Of a DNA stretch of 64,000 nt, positions 22,578 through 35,500 are shown in pieces. Numbering within the stretch: the stretch's first letter is position 1; each line of letters begins with the position of its first letter. The notes under the pieces were generated by a model that worked only from the letters and a program-made list of their open reading frames with translations, did no database searches and was not told the origin of the DNA. The DNA is from Monoplex corrugatus. Taxonomy: Eukaryota; Mollusca; Gastropoda; Littorinimorpha; Ranellidae. A program made the translations under genes and the position numbers. The stretch covers positions 41,858,532-41,922,531 of the forward strand of contig JAPXFY010000031.1 in assembly GCA_030674185.1 (NCBI GenBank), in the 5' to 3' direction.

Positions 22578-23036
22578 AGCATATAAAAAGAAAACAGCAG
22601 AAAATCTGAAAATGTGAAACAAATAAATTCACAAAAATCTGTTCAAAATCAGTAGAGACTGATCCAGAAGGCACAACCGATTTATAACAATTTCAAAAAA
22701 AGTAGCAGGATTGATGGGTCTGTTTGACACCATTTTCCTGATTTGGGAAAAGACAATAATAAAAGAACAGAGGGAAAAAAGAAGGAAAGGAAGAAAATAG
22801 ACCTGGTCTCTGAGTCTGAGTTCTGACATCATCCAAGAAGCATTCATCACACTCAGACAATGACCCAAACTACTAACATGTATCTGGCAGACCCATCAAT
22901 CCTGCTACTTTTTTTGAAATTGTTATAAATCGGTTGTGCCTTCTGGATCGGTCTCTACTGATTTTGAACAGATTTTTGTGAATTTACTTATTTGTTTCAC
23001 GTTTTCAGATTTTCTGCTGTTTTCTTTTTATATGCT
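22578..23036. mobile_element. Fold-back element with about 147-bp inverted arms
   Basis: The left arm 22578-22722 and right arm 22888-23036 are reverse complements with only a few differences, including a short insertion near 22980-22986 ('AGCAGGATTGATGGGTCTG' versus 'CAGACCCATCAATCCTGCT'). The spacer of about 165 bp includes a fragment resembling SINE-A (CATCACACTCAGACAATG). The right arm abuts the 81/86-bp minisatellite. Confidence 0.85.
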
Positions 23037-23060
23037 CCAGAGCGTCATGGAGGCCACAAC

Positions 23061-24030
23061 CATCGACACCTTTGTGTCAAGGGCCTCCAAACTCACTAAA
23101 TATGCTGCTTTTTTTCGTTTTTGTTGTTGTTTTTGTTGTTGTTAATCATCGACACCTTTGTGTCAAGGGCCTCCAAACTCACTAAATATGCTGCTTTTTT
23201 TCGTTTTTGTTGTTGTTTTTGTTGTTGTTAATCATCGACACCTTTGTGTCAAGGGCCTCCAAACTCACTAAATATGCTGCTTTTTTTCGTTTTTGTTGTT
23301 GTTTTTGTTGTTGTTAATCATCGACACCTTTGTGTCAAGGGCCTCCAAACTCACTAAATATGCTGCTTTTTTTCGTTTTTGTTGTTGTTTTTGTTGTTGT
23401 TAATCATCGACACCTTTGTGTCAAGGGCCTCCAAACTCACTAAATATGCTGCTTTTTTCGTTTTTGTTATTGTTTTTTTGTTAACCATCGACACCTTTGT
23501 GTCAAGGGCCTCCAAACTCACTAAATATGCTGCTTTTTTTCGTTTTTGTTGTTGTTTTTGTTGTTGTTAATCATCGACACCTTTGTGTCAAGGGCCTCCA
23601 AACTCACTAAATATGCTGCTTTTTTCGTTTTTGTTGTTGTTTTTTTTGTTGTCAACCATCGACACCTTTGTGTCAAGGGCCTCCAAATTCACTAAATATG
23701 CTGCTTTTTTCGTTTTTGTTATTGTTTTTTTGTTAACCATCGACACCTTTGTGTCAAGGGCCTCCAAACTCACTAAATATGCTGCTTTTTTCGTTTTTGT
23801 TGTTGTTTTTTTGTTAACCATCGACACCTTTGTGTCAAGGGCCTCCAAACTCACTAAATATGCTGCTTTTTTCGTTTTTGTTATTGTTTTTTTGTTAACC
23901 ATCGACACCTTTGTGTCAAGGGCCTCCAAACTCACTAAATATGCTGCTTTTTTCGTTTTTGTTGTTGTTTTTTTGTTAACCATCGACACCTTTGTGTCAA
24001 GGGCCTCCAAATTCATTAAATAGGCTTTTT
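23061..24030. repeat. 81/86-bp minisatellite, 12 copies
   Basis: CATCGACACCTTTGTGTCAA starts units at 23061, 23147, 23233, 23319, 23405, 23486, 23572, 23657, 23738, 23819, 23900 and 23981. The first copies are 86 bp and later ones mainly 81 bp, the difference lying in the T-rich GTTGTTGTTTTTG spacer. Each unit holds the hairpin GACAC-CTTT-GTGTC. The 81-bp units keep frame (27 codons), which explains the 146- and 189-codon frames; no protein is implied. Confidence 0.95.
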
Positions 24031-24149
24031 TTTGTTTTTTGTTTTTTGTTTTTTTGTTGTTTTTTTTGCTTCTGACCTCCTCTAAACTGACAGAATAATC
24101 AACTGGTTGATTGCGGTCGCTTCTCTGGAAGAAGAAGAAGAAGACTCTT

Positions 24150-24275
24150 TCAGCCAACGCATAGGGTTTTGCACAGGCTCAGGAAGTCTGCCAGGTAATT
24201 GCTGTCAGATTTGGGTGGAGTGCATATGGAATGTCCAAGTGCCATGAATAACTCTGGAACAACTCCAAACACCAA
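24150..24275 (+). repeat. SINE-A, 3' half
   Basis: 'ATAGGGTTTTGCACAGGCTC', 'GTCTGCCAGGTAATTG' and 'TTTGGGTGGAGTGCATATGG' match the 3' half of other SINE-A copies. Confidence 0.7.
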
Positions 24276-24279
24276 ACTT

Positions 24280-25610
24280 GAGCCAACGCCAAACCAAAGG
24301 TGTCGCCAGGATTCTGAAATGGGGATGGATGGGTGGAGGAGGGGAAAATTTCTGTTGAAATAAGTAGGCCTACACTTTTCTTTTTAAACATTTTTCTGGA
24401 TTCAGTTTTTTTTTCGTGTCTTTCAATCTTATAATAAATAACAAAAAAAGATGTTTTGCATGTATGATTTCGATTATATCTGTCTTCCATCTTTTTCTGT
24501 GCTTGTGCACAACCACACATACACACATTCTCCACACATATATCTTTTTCCTGGAATTCATACATAAATACACGCATGTTTTCTCTCATTTTTATAGAAT
24601 GAAAGAAATGTCAGGGTTGCTTTCAAAGCACTTGTGAAGCTTAACTTAAACAAAACAAAGCAACTTGCCACCAGGAAACCAAAACACGTTTACAAATGTT
24701 ACCTTCTAAAAAATTACATGATTATGAAAACAGAAGGGGTAAAAATCATCAAAAACCATACAAAATAGTACTGTACAGTCTTTCTGACAGTAATCATACA
24801 CAAGACATATGTATCATCAAACAGTTGTCTCAACCCACACGGTCACAAAACCGATTCTTCTCTCCTCAAGACTTCAAAATATAAATCATGTACTATGGTG
24901 GAAAAGGTTAAAAAAAAAAGAAAAGGTGTATGCTATTTACAATGGTCAACATCTTGTTGTAAACTCAACTGTCTACCAAACCACAGTATGCATCATGCAT
25001 TGCCATAAAAAGTGCAAATATCTGAACCAGTACATGGAAAATTAAAACACACACACACACACACCCATCCACCCACCGACCCACACAAAATCCAAATCAA
25101 CAGAAACAATTGCAATTAACAGAACCTGAAAATACAAATCCCACTTCCTTACAAAAAGCATCCACATGCAAGCAATGACACATTATGCTTTGGATACATT
25201 TTCAAGGCACGACCAAAAGGTGGCTGAAATAAGCTAACAAAACGCGAATAAATCATACATCTAAGCTGTCTCTTCAAAAAAACAGGCTGCGACAAAAGGA
25301 AAATAAGGCAGATATCGTGATTATCACTATAGAACACTACAGCAAACCAAATTGCGTAAAGTACACAGGTGTACCAAAAACTGCAGAAAACCCAGATGAA
25401 CACAATATGGATTTCTCCCTCCCTCCTTTCATAACTGTAAAATACAACCCTTGCAATCTACTAAGGCACTTGAATTAGCTCTTTACTGGACTTGATCAAC
25501 AAAACTGGATGGACGTGTTTAAAAACAAAAATAAAACAAGACAAAAAAAAGCATATCTTCTAGAGCTGAGGCACATTTCAAGACAAATCAATCTATACAG
25601 AGAATCTAAG
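24280..25610. other. AT-rich non-coding region
   Basis: No coding signal or recognised repeat family; a short CA tract lies at 25047-25062. Confidence 0.4.
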
Positions 25611-25611
25611 A

Positions 25612-26295
25612 ATAACCTTTTGACTCCTGCACCCTATCCATCAACTACAAAAACTTAACCCTTTACCTCACTCACCCTATCCATCAGTCCCTCACCCTAT
25701 CCACCAGCTTCCACAATGATTCTGAGAGCACTGACAGGGTTCGGACCCCCTACCTCCAAGTCAATAGTCTATTGTGCTAACCACTTCAGTACAGTGACAA
25801 CAACAGACTGGTCTCTGTAAAGTACTGTACAGCACTGTATTAGACTTAAGAGTCCACTGCACTGTGTTGTTGTACCAACTTGTGTTTACATCAAGTCGAA
25901 ACACATTTTAACCTTCTGACTCCCTCACCCTGTCTACCAGCTTCCTACATTATCAGCCACAATAGCAAAGCAAAGTCCTGACACTTTGACTCTCTCACCC
26001 TATCTACCAGCTTCATGCATTACCAGCCATGATGGCAAAGCAAAGTCTTAACACTTTGGCTCCCTCACCCTATCTACCAGCTTCCTGCATTATTAGCCAT
26101 GACCGCAAAGTCTTAACACTTTGAATCCCTCACCCTGTCTACCAGCTTCCTGCTTTACTAGCCATGATGGCAAAACAAAAACTTAACCCTTTGACCCCTT
26201 CAGCCTATTTATGAGCTTCCTCCATTATTACCTATGATACCAAAGAACAAAATTAACCCTTTCACTGCAGGAAGCTGGTAGACAGGGAGTGGGAG
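25612..26295. mobile_element. TTAA MITE cluster and half-element array
   Basis: A partial element at 25612-25720 is followed by a tRNA-like (- strand) segment at about 25725-25800 (GAAGTGGTTAGCACAAT, GGTCCGAACCC). At 25908-26295 lie about six direct, diverged copies (some 65 bp each) of the left half of the MITE: 'CTCCCTCACCCTATCTACCA', 'GCTTCCTGCATTATTAGCCA'. Array growth of a half-palindrome is unlike the complete copies elsewhere. Confidence 0.65.
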
Positions 26296-26574
26296 TGACA
26301 GTATTTACTCTGAAGATCAGATGCTTTTCTTGGGGTGAACATGGAACATGTAACTTTTCAAAAGAGAAAAATAAACCCTGCACCTTCTCAGGCTTATTAA
26401 AAGCTATACAAACAGCAGAGGTGGAAGTCGACGAAAAAGAATCACAATGACAGCATCAAAGATGGGACGACAATTTGTAAAATCATTTATTACAGATATA
26501 TTGGTTTTGATAACCAGACTTTTCCTGAGAACATTTCTGCACGTTCACAATATAGCGGAGCACAGAAGGACGTA

Positions 26575-26855
26575 ACAGTGGATATGATGTCACGACTTTA
26601 ATCAGATGGTCTGATTGCGATCCTGCCTGGGTGCCTCCCACCTGGCGGACAAAGGGTGGAGATTTGTCCAATCTCCCAGCTCATCATGTGTGCAGACCTG
26701 TTAGTGTCAAAACCCCTTTCCAGTTTACAGACATGCAGATAAAAAATACGCATGTGAAAGATCCCGTAAGTCATGTCAGGTCCAGTGCGACTTATGGAAA
26801 CATGAAAACACTCAGCATGTTTACCCACCAGTATATGCAGACTGTGCAGCAATAA
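26575..26855 (+). repeat. SINE-B copy (tRNA-derived)
   Basis: Head with GATTGCGATCCTGCCTGG (box B-like), body 'GGAGATTTGTCCAATCTCCC', 'GTGTGCAGACCTGTTAGTG', 'ACGCATGTGAAAGATCCCGT' and 'TATGGAAACATGAAAACA'. The same blocks occur at 54705-55130 and, reversed, at 46915-47525. Confidence 0.65.
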
Positions 26856-27084
26856 AAAAAAAAAAAAAGCAGGGGGTGGGGGGTGGGTGGCACAATTACA
26901 TGAAAAAAGTAAAGGACACAATGCAAATCATGGCCAATGTATTCTGCTGCATAGGACACAATGAATAATATTAACATATGTTGGGCACACTCTGTATAGC
27001 AAGTTTTGTCAAAATCAGTATCATGTCTTTTCTCAACCTTTGAGACAAATGTGCAACAGCCTGGAAAAAAATCACCACCAACAA

Positions 27085-27305
27085 AAAACCGTTCATGTAC
27101 ATCTTATATTGGGGGGGGGGGACTCAACAAACAAAACCGTTCATGTACATCTTATATTGGGGGGGGGGGGGGGGGGGACTCAACAAACAAAACCATTCAT
27201 GTACATCCTATATTGGGGGGCGGGGGGGACTCAACAAACAAAACCGTTCATGTACATCCTATATTGGGGGTGGGGGGGGGGGGACTCAACAAACAAAACC
27301 GTTCA
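27085..27305. repeat. G-run minisatellite, 4-5 copies
   Basis: The unit of about 47-58 bp consists of 'CCGTTCATGTACATCYTATA', TT, a run of 8 to 18 G, then 'ACTCAACAAACAAAA'. Unit length varies only through the G run. Confidence 0.9.
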
Positions 27306-27539
27306 TGGTCATACTGCTCACTGCATACTGAAGAACGCCCAAGACTGTATGAAACTCTCTTTTAAACTCAATCAGTCAATGTCAAATGGCTGCCAGTGAT
27401 TTGCTTAACAGAGCAGCCAAATGAAATCACATGCACTGCCTAATAAGACGGTTTGTAAGAAAAAGTCAAAAAGCATCAAACACTGCAAAATATAACCCAA
27501 CACCAGGATATGCATACGTGAGAATAATCAACACACACA

Positions 27540-27617
27540 TTACACACACACAAACACACACAATATATATATATATATATATATAAATATATATATATAC
27601 ACACACACACACATATC

Positions 27618-27672
<55 letters not shown>
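27540..27672. repeat. (CA)n/(TA)n microsatellite
   Basis: CA repeat followed by interrupted TA repeats, about 130 bp. Confidence 0.9.
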
Positions 27673-27674
<2 letters not shown>

Positions 27675-28258
27675 CATGCATAGCATACACTCTCCTTCAT
27701 ATACACAGGTTACTTATTCTTGCAAAATTACAGATTAATTGCGTTTTGCGCCTTTCTTGCCTTACACACCCTCTACAAAAAAGGTACAGACTCTACATTT
27801 CATGATGATACGGATCATAATTCATTACAGTGAACACTAACTCAGATATGGTGTTTTAAAGCCTGTCCATGCAGATTTAGCCATTTTGAGAAAACAAGCT
27901 TCAAAGATTCTGACCACACACAGCTGATTAAATTCCTTAGCAGAAGGCTCAAATCACAATGAAACTTACTAAACCTTTGTTTTTAAATCAAAGAACACTA
28001 CAACTTGGAATTTTCAAGCATTCAATAAATTTTGGTGCCCTCTTGGTTTGTTTTCAGTCACCAAAACTAAACAATAATTGGGACACAAAAACAGACACGG
28101 GTATCATCTTTTTAAACACTAACATGTTCTCTTTTCGAAACAATATGAACAAGAAATAATAGAAAGGCCAGCTATGCACCTAAACATGCATCTGAGCCTC
28201 TAGTACAACTTGGCCTGAAAGACTTTTCAGTAAATTTGTGAGAATGAGAACGTATACT

Positions 28259-28261
<3 letters not shown>

Positions 28262-28294
<33 letters not shown>
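28262..28294. repeat. (CA)n microsatellite
   Basis: Pure CA repeat of about 33 bp. Confidence 0.9.
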
Positions 28295-28295
<1 letters not shown>

Positions 28296-28314
28296 AACAC
28301 AGTGTATAAGAGTC

Positions 28315-28640
28315 AGTAAAAAAAAAAAAAAGAGCTTTCTTTTCAATATCAACAGTGTTTGTGGCAATGTCTGAAGTGTTTAGCAACATTTTCAGTGTTA
28401 ATATATTGAGGCTTGTTTGGTGGAGTCAGTAAAAAAACCTGTCTTTTCAACATCAACAGTGTTTGTGGCAATGTCTGAAGTGTTTAGCAACATTTTCAGT
28501 GTTAATATATTGAGGCTTGTTTGGTGGAGTCAGTAAAAAAACCTGTCTTTTCAACATCAAAAGTGTTTATGGCAATGTCTGAAGTGTTTAGCATCATTTT
28601 CAGTGTTAATGTATCGAGGCTTGTTTTGGTGCCAGACACA
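28315..28640. repeat. 104-bp tandem repeat, 3 copies
   Basis: CTTTTCAAYATCAACAGTG occurs at 28339 and 28443 and in variant form at 28547, giving exact 104-bp spacing. The third copy decays after about 28640. Confidence 0.9.
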
Positions 28641-28644
28641 GTTT

Positions 28645-29200
28645 CTACCCTCCAATCTGACTGCATGGTGGTGTCAATCGTGCTCTAGAAAACTTTTTGT
28701 TTTTATTTTCTTTTTATGTCTCCAGTCTGACCGCGTGGGAGTCAATCATGCACAAGAACATTTTTGTTTTACTGTCTACCGTATTCTCTGCAATACTCCT
28801 GTGTCACTACCTCCACACTGCTCATTTTGGATCTCCAATACAACTCTGGACCCACCAAATCTGAGGTCACCATGACAGCACAGCACTAACAGCCACAGAA
28901 TCTGTGACACTTTCACGCAATGCTATGATGATGAAAACAAGGATGCTAGCCATAACGCTGCGGAGTATCATTTTGCAACAAGACTATGTAACAGGACTGT
29001 ATTGTACACTCACTTTCATGATATATCCTGGTATGTCAACCAGGCCTGAGCGATACAGACACCTGTGGTAATAGTTCAGACATTTGCTCGAGACAAGCCT
29101 TGTGCATGCGGCGTCCAATCCACCCACCTGTCAAAGATTACCTGACTCTGTGCACGATCGGGAAGGTAAAGCATTAAGGAAAAGAGAAAAACTCCAACCT
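28645..29200. other. Non-coding stretch
   Basis: No gene or repeat family recognised, apart from two related blocks at 28655-28760 ('CAATCTGACTGCATGGTG' / 'CAGTCTGACCGCGTGGGA'). Confidence 0.4.
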
Positions 29201-29204
29201 CAAC

Positions 29205-29355
29205 ATTTCAAATGTTAAGTGCTGTTGCAATATTTCTAGCACAATAGTAATATTCTGGTGCGATAGCAATACCTCTAATGTTACAGAAATAATTCTAGTG
29301 TTGTAGAAATCACTCAAATGCTATTGCAATATTTCAAGTGTTGTAGCAACGTTTA
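29205..29355. repeat. Degenerate approximately 30-bp tandem repeat
   Basis: Blocks such as 'TGTTGCAATATTTCTAG', 'GCGATAGCAATACCTCTAA' and 'TGTTGTAGAAATCACTCAAA' recur about five times. Confidence 0.6.
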
Positions 29356-29356
29356 T

Positions 29357-29730
<374 letters not shown>

Positions 29731-29934
29731 AACATACTTCATGTGTATGTATATATGTAGGTACATGCGTATGTATGTGCATGCCAGCATGAGTACACAT
29801 AATCTCTGGTAGACTTAAAAATAGAAAAAATACTGATAACACACTGCTTACAACAATCCTGTGAAACAAAAACTCGCAAGACGACTCAAAAAATATACTC
29901 TGAACTTACACCACTGAACCCCAACATCAGAAAA

Positions 29935-30135
29935 TCTTTTTTTTTCTTTCTTTCTTTCTTTTGTCTGTCCACTTTTACCAATGAGTACCATGGGGGAGAA
30001 AGAGTTAATGATCCGGGAGACCACAGTGGAAAAACGCTGAGCGAAGTCAAGGTCTCTTTCGTGTCGTCGATCCAAGTCTTGCTCAGTCGGCTTCTTACTA
30101 CAGATCCAGATATCTATCTCTTTGTTATATATTGG
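29935..30135 (-). repeat. Possible retroposon with (AAAG)n tail
   Basis: The - strand sequence ends in AAAGAAAGAAAGAAAG (29945-29960) after 'CATTGGTAAAAGTGGACAG', like a SINE or LINE 3' tail. No second copy is seen in the window, so the family is unknown. Confidence 0.35.
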
Positions 30136-30279
30136 GCCAGCTGGTGATGTTAGCAGTAGAAAACAAATCAGTCTATAAACCACTGCAACAACAACAACAC
30201 AAGATTCTCTGTGCATACAACAGTAGACAAACAACCGCAACAGAGAACAAAGGATCTCAATGTGTACAACGATCGAAAA

Positions 30280-30450
30280 CAATAATAATAATAACAATAA
30301 TTACAATATTTATATAGCGCAAAATCTTGATAAAATCAAATCTAAGCGCTGAAACAGACACACACGCACGCACACATGCATGGCTATAAATGGGGAAAAA
30401 GAATAAAAGCAATGGAAAATTATAGAGAGCAACAACAATCATAACGCAAA
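30280..30450 (-). repeat. L2/CR1-like LINE 3' end only
   Basis: 'TACAATATTTATATAGCGCA', 'AAATCTTGATAAAATCAAAT' and 'CTAAGCGCTGAAA', followed by a CA-type tract and 'GGCTATAAATGGGGA', match the 3' end of the LINE at 49722-51130. Severe 5' truncation. Confidence 0.8.
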
Positions 30451-31020
30451 ACAATCAATCTCAATGGATCCAACAGTAATAGAAAATAAAAACAAACCTA
30501 TATGCAGAGTAGGCAGACTACGCAGCGATGCAATGCCTGCGCAGTGTGGACCAGACAACTACAGCAACATGTGTACATGCATCACACTCAAGAGACCATC
30601 ACAAGAGCACAGACACGGGGGAAAAAAAATCCCCACATCTGGAACATCACATTGAATTATGCGTAGAAACGCATGCGCACACACACACACAAGGCAAAAC
30701 AAAAAGAAAATACAAAGCCATCTTTCAGCAAAATGACAACAACAATCAACACCAGTATAAGAAAATATTGTCATCAGCATTTTAAGATGCCAGGAAACGT
30801 ACGTAAGTAAAACATGGTGGCAGGTGGTGCGTGTGTAAAGAACTCAAACAAGCAATAACATGGTTGCCTTCAATAGTGGTACCGGGTTTTTAAAGTAGAC
30901 ACATACACATATTCATACATACACTTACCCCCCCCACACACACACACACACACACACCCCTCCCCTCCCCTGATAGGAATGAAACGGGAGAAAATCACAG
31001 AAAGCTATGGCGTAAAGGCT
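30450..31020 (-). other. Probable start of the 3' untranslated region of the ATP11-like gene
   Basis: Lies just after the ATP11-like stop codon at 31022. It contains a CA tract (30939-30957) and no coding signal. The poly(A) site cannot be placed from sequence alone. Confidence 0.35.
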
Positions 31021-31021
31021 G

Positions 31022-31117
31022 TCACGCGTACTGGAATGTAGTGCCTCTGTAGGAAATTTCTGTTGACCTTGAAACTGAGGAGACTGAAGGGGTGAAGATC
31101 CCAACTTCATTGGATGG
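31022..31117 (-). CDS. ATP11: ATP11-like last coding exon (C-terminal tail)
   Basis: Acceptor TGTGTTTCAG ends at 31118. The exon encodes a 31-residue Ser/Thr-rich cytosolic tail starting PSNEVGIFTPSVSS and ending TTFQYA, then TGA (31022-31024). It continues in phase 0 from the M10 exon (...HHSVYRP|GTAAGC). The preceding intron is about 13.6 kb. Tail sequences are poorly conserved in the family, so this exon rests on splice signal, phase and a short Ser-rich tail of the right kind, not on motif identity. Confidence 0.65.
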   Translation of the reverse strand, partial: PSNEVGIFTPSVSSVSRSTEISYRGTTFQYA

Positions 31118-31821
31118 CTGAAACACAAGACAGTTGTGTACCTTTGATTAGAGATAAAGTAGTTTATGTATTATTAACATATTCAATGAAAATCAATCAC
31201 AATGTAGGCTAACCCTAATAAGCATGTTAAAAAACAAAAGACAAAATATGCCACCCCTAGTAAGCAGACCTGATGGAAATTAACCACAAAGTAGGTTACT
31301 CCTATTAAGCGTATCTAATGGAAAGTAACAACGAAGTATGTAACTACTATTAAGAATAATCAATGGAAATGAAGAACAAAACAAATTATCCCTAACAAGC
31401 ATATTCAATGCTTGCTCGCATGTTTGATAATGCAGGATGCTGGTGGACAGGGTGTGGGAGTCAAAGGGTTAAATAAACAGTAGCGCTTCATAACAATCAC
31501 ATCAGCAACCCAGAAAGTTACATTAGTAAGGATGACAAGAACTACCTTGGCTGTCTGACAGCATGTCGACTGCACTTGCCTAAAACTGCGAATCCTTACG
31601 GTCGACTTTAACCCTTTGACTCCCACACCCTATCCACCAACTGCACGAACGTAACCCTTTGACTTTCTCACCTTTTCCACTAGTTTTCTGCAGGAAGCTG
31701 GTGGAAAGGGTGAGGGAATCAAAAGGTTAAGTTTTTGCTTTGCTAGCATGTTTGACAATGCAGGATGCTAGAAGACAGAGTTCAGGAGTCAGTGTTAAAA
31801 CAGAACTTAGATTAAACCTCA

Positions 31822-31897
<76 letters not shown>

Positions 31898-32497
31898 TCT
31901 ACAATGGATTAAACAGGAAAGAATTTGTTAATAACAGTGAATATGGAGAGAGAGAATATAAACTTAAATGTGTTATGAAAACAATAATTAAAAACTGAAA
32001 GTAGACCATTATGATTAGAACTAGAACAGTCATTACTTACACATATGAAAGCATTCACGCACATAATCTAAGGAGATGCCCCTGGCACTGACCACTCCGT
32101 CCACTTTATCACAGAGGGTATTCAAAAAATATACCTGAGTACAAATGTGAACATAACTAAAGACACAAAAGCGTACATAAAAACAGACCTAAATTACTTG
32201 CATTATGTGTATATACAAATCAACCACACAAAATCGTTACAGCTGGTTTTTTGATGCAGACCAAGGATACATTATAGGATAACCAGGTCAACATTTTTCG
32301 GCTATAGTAAGCATACTGGTGAAGACAATACTTTAGTCTTGTCTGTGGTTATAAATCTCCTTTTTGGCTGATGGCTGGGGAAACAAGTTTCCTTATCTTG
32401 TCCACTGTAATCTTGCCATTGTTTGATATTTCTGTAAACCTGTGTACCAGATGGCTGTGCATGTACACATGGGCATGTGTGTGACTGCATTTATGTG

Positions 32498-32541
<44 letters not shown>

Positions 32542-35500
32542 GTTTGAAAGAGTGTGTTTGAAGTTTTTTTCCCTAAATATTTCAAAATCTGTTACGTTTT
32601 GAGTCATTTCCACACACATGCATGCATGTGTGAGTGCATGCGTGTGCATGCATATGCGTGCGTGCATGTGTGTGTGCATGCATGCATGTGTGTGTGTGTG
32701 TGTGCATGCTTGTGTGAGCACATATGTGACCGCGTGTGCGTGCGTGCATGCATATGTATGCCTTTGTAACATAATATGGCACTGGCAGGCCAGCAAACTA
32801 AGTTTCCGAACTGTTTTAGAATGGACAATTCATAAATTTAGAATCTACATATATATATGCACATACAAACTGACCGAATAAAACTATGTCATATATACAA
32901 ACTGTCAAAATAAAAGTATGTTATACATACACAAACCAATCAAATAAGATAAAACTGTGTTTGACACGTACATGCATGTACAAATAAATGAAATAAAACT
33001 GTATTTACATGCACAAAATAACACACACACAAACCCCAAACCTTCTTTAGTATGAAAAACTCAACCCCCAAACAGATTAACTAAAACTGTTACATACATA
33101 AAAAATATACAGACTAACTGAAACTGTGTAATATATACAAAAGAATATAAGCTGATCAATTGATAAGAACAATCACACAAAGTCTTTGTCAAAAAAAGCC
33201 AGTCCTGTGAAGAAATGACCACAAACATGGCAGAGAAAAAGACACAAGAGCAAGAGAGAAAATAAGAACGAAAAAGAAAACAACGCATACATCATCTTTG
33301 TCCATCTAAAGCTAAAAAGAAAAGCAAAGATCCCCTTCCACCCTAAAAAAGCAGGTGAGAGGTGTTTTCACATCTACCCTGCAATGTAGGCTTTCAGTGA
33401 AAGTAACTGATCTAAATAGGGTGGCTTGTGGTGGTGGTGGGGGAAGTAAATCCAATTTAAAAACAGTTAGGCACAAAGAAACAGCCCACTTCTCTTGCCT
33501 GTAAACTTCAGACAGCGTTTTACAACAGATGGATTTTACAGAAACAAGTATAAGCCCGTTTTTATCAGAAACCCATTAAGTGAAAGACATGTAACAGAAA
33601 TAGAACTGTGTTAATATGTATGAAAGAAAAATTACACAATAACTGTGTTAACATGTAGGAAAGAAAAATTACACAATAACCGTGTTAACATGTATGAAAG
33701 AAAAATTACACAATAACTGTGTTAACATGTATGAAAGAAAAAATTACACAATAACTGTGTTAACATGTAGGAAAGAAAAAATGCACAATAAATGTGTTAA
33801 CATGTAGGAAAGAAAAATTACACAATTAACTGTGTTTACAAGTATGGGAAAGAAAAATTACACAATAACCGTTTAACATGTATAAGAAAAATTACACAAT
33901 AAACTGTGTTAACATGTAGAAAGAAAAATTACACAATAACTGTGTTAACATGTAGAAAGAAAAATTACACAATAACTGTGTTAACATGTATGAAAGAAAA
34001 ATTACACAATAACCTGTGTTAACATGTATGGAAAGAAAAATTACACAATAACTGTGTTAACATGTAGGAAAGAAAAATGACACAATAACTGTGTTAACAT
34101 GTAGGAAAGAAAAATTACACAATAACTGTGTTAACATGTAGGAAAGAAAAATTACACAATAACTGTGTTAACATGTAGGAAAGAAAAATTACACAATAAC
34201 CGTGTTAATTATGTAGGAAAGAAAAATGACATGAAGTCCTGGATAAAACAATTTACAAGCCAAAGGAACAGCTCACTATAAAGCTAAAAACTAAACACAG
34301 CGAAAAATACGAGTCAGCATGGAGAAGTGGTGAGTGAAATGGATGTCTGACTGGATTCAAACCCCATCAGTCCAAACAAACAAAACAAAACAAAACAAAA
34401 CAAAAAACTATCTGTATACTGAGAGATTTTTCAGCCCCCACCAACTCCTAGTACAAGTTGAGCGTGCTATGGCCTCACTGGTAAGACTACGACTATACAG
34501 TCAAGTCTCATTTACTTTACAGATTCCACTGAGTGTGCTCTTCAAAATTCCTGCCCAATACCGCAGACATAAATATTTCTCAGGCCTGGTTGATGCCAGG
34601 ATATATTATGAAAAACTACGTACATGCAGGCTAGCTGGTAGAACCATGGACACAAGATCTGATATCTTGAGTTCAATCCCAGCCTGCAACATTAAAAACT
34701 GGCCTGTTCGCTGCCCATCTTAATGTTTCCATCGTTCTGGTGGTGCCAGCTCAGTGTTTGATACGTTCCTTCTCCTCTTTCTCCGTTTCAAGACCTTGCC
34801 AGTGTATAGGGTTTGTGCAGGTTCAGGAAATCTGTCAGATAATTGCTTGCGGATTTGGGTGGAGTGCATATGGAGCTGTCCAAGCGTGGTGACTCCCTCG
34901 TGAAATAACTCTAATAACTCCAACGTACAGCGCAGCCCTGTCACACAGTGTCAATCTAAAATAAAAATCCAGAGCAGCATCACCATTATCCATTATCATC
35001 ATCATCATCATCATCACTGTGAAAAACTGTCCAGATTCTGTAGCCCTCCATGCTCTGCTCCTGTGGTGGCCTCAGTTTTGGTGAATTTGGATGTATGTTC
35101 AAGAGCCTAAATGACAGACACAGGAGTATATTGACAAAGAAGCAATGGAGAAGATGGGGGAAAGGGGAGGGGGGCAAGAAAAAAAAAGCCAGTTGTGAGA
35201 GCTTGAAAAAAACCCCAACCTGTCTATAAAAGCCAAAACGAGTGTGACTGCCTGCGTTCTGCGTTCAAGCAAACAAGAACCAGAAAAAAACATGAAAAGA
35301 ATCAGAAACGTATTCAATACAACCAGATAAATGCCTAAATGACGGACATAGCAGTATTGACAAAGAAGTTCACACAGCCAGCTGTTTTTTCTTCCCCCCC
35401 CCCCCCCCCCCCCAATCTTTTCCATGGCTTCTCTGGTTGTATTAAATACACGTTCTGGTTTTTGTTCCTGTCTACAAGAGACTGGAAGAAAGGCGAAGAG

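Noticed and set aside
23588..24157. 189-codon - strand frame over the 81-bp minisatellite
   Set aside because: Periodic product of an in-frame non-coding repeat; Lys/Thr-rich stretch comes from the T-rich spacer.
33605..34238. 37-bp repeats as a CRISPR array
   Set aside because: Units follow one another without spacers; it is a satellite.
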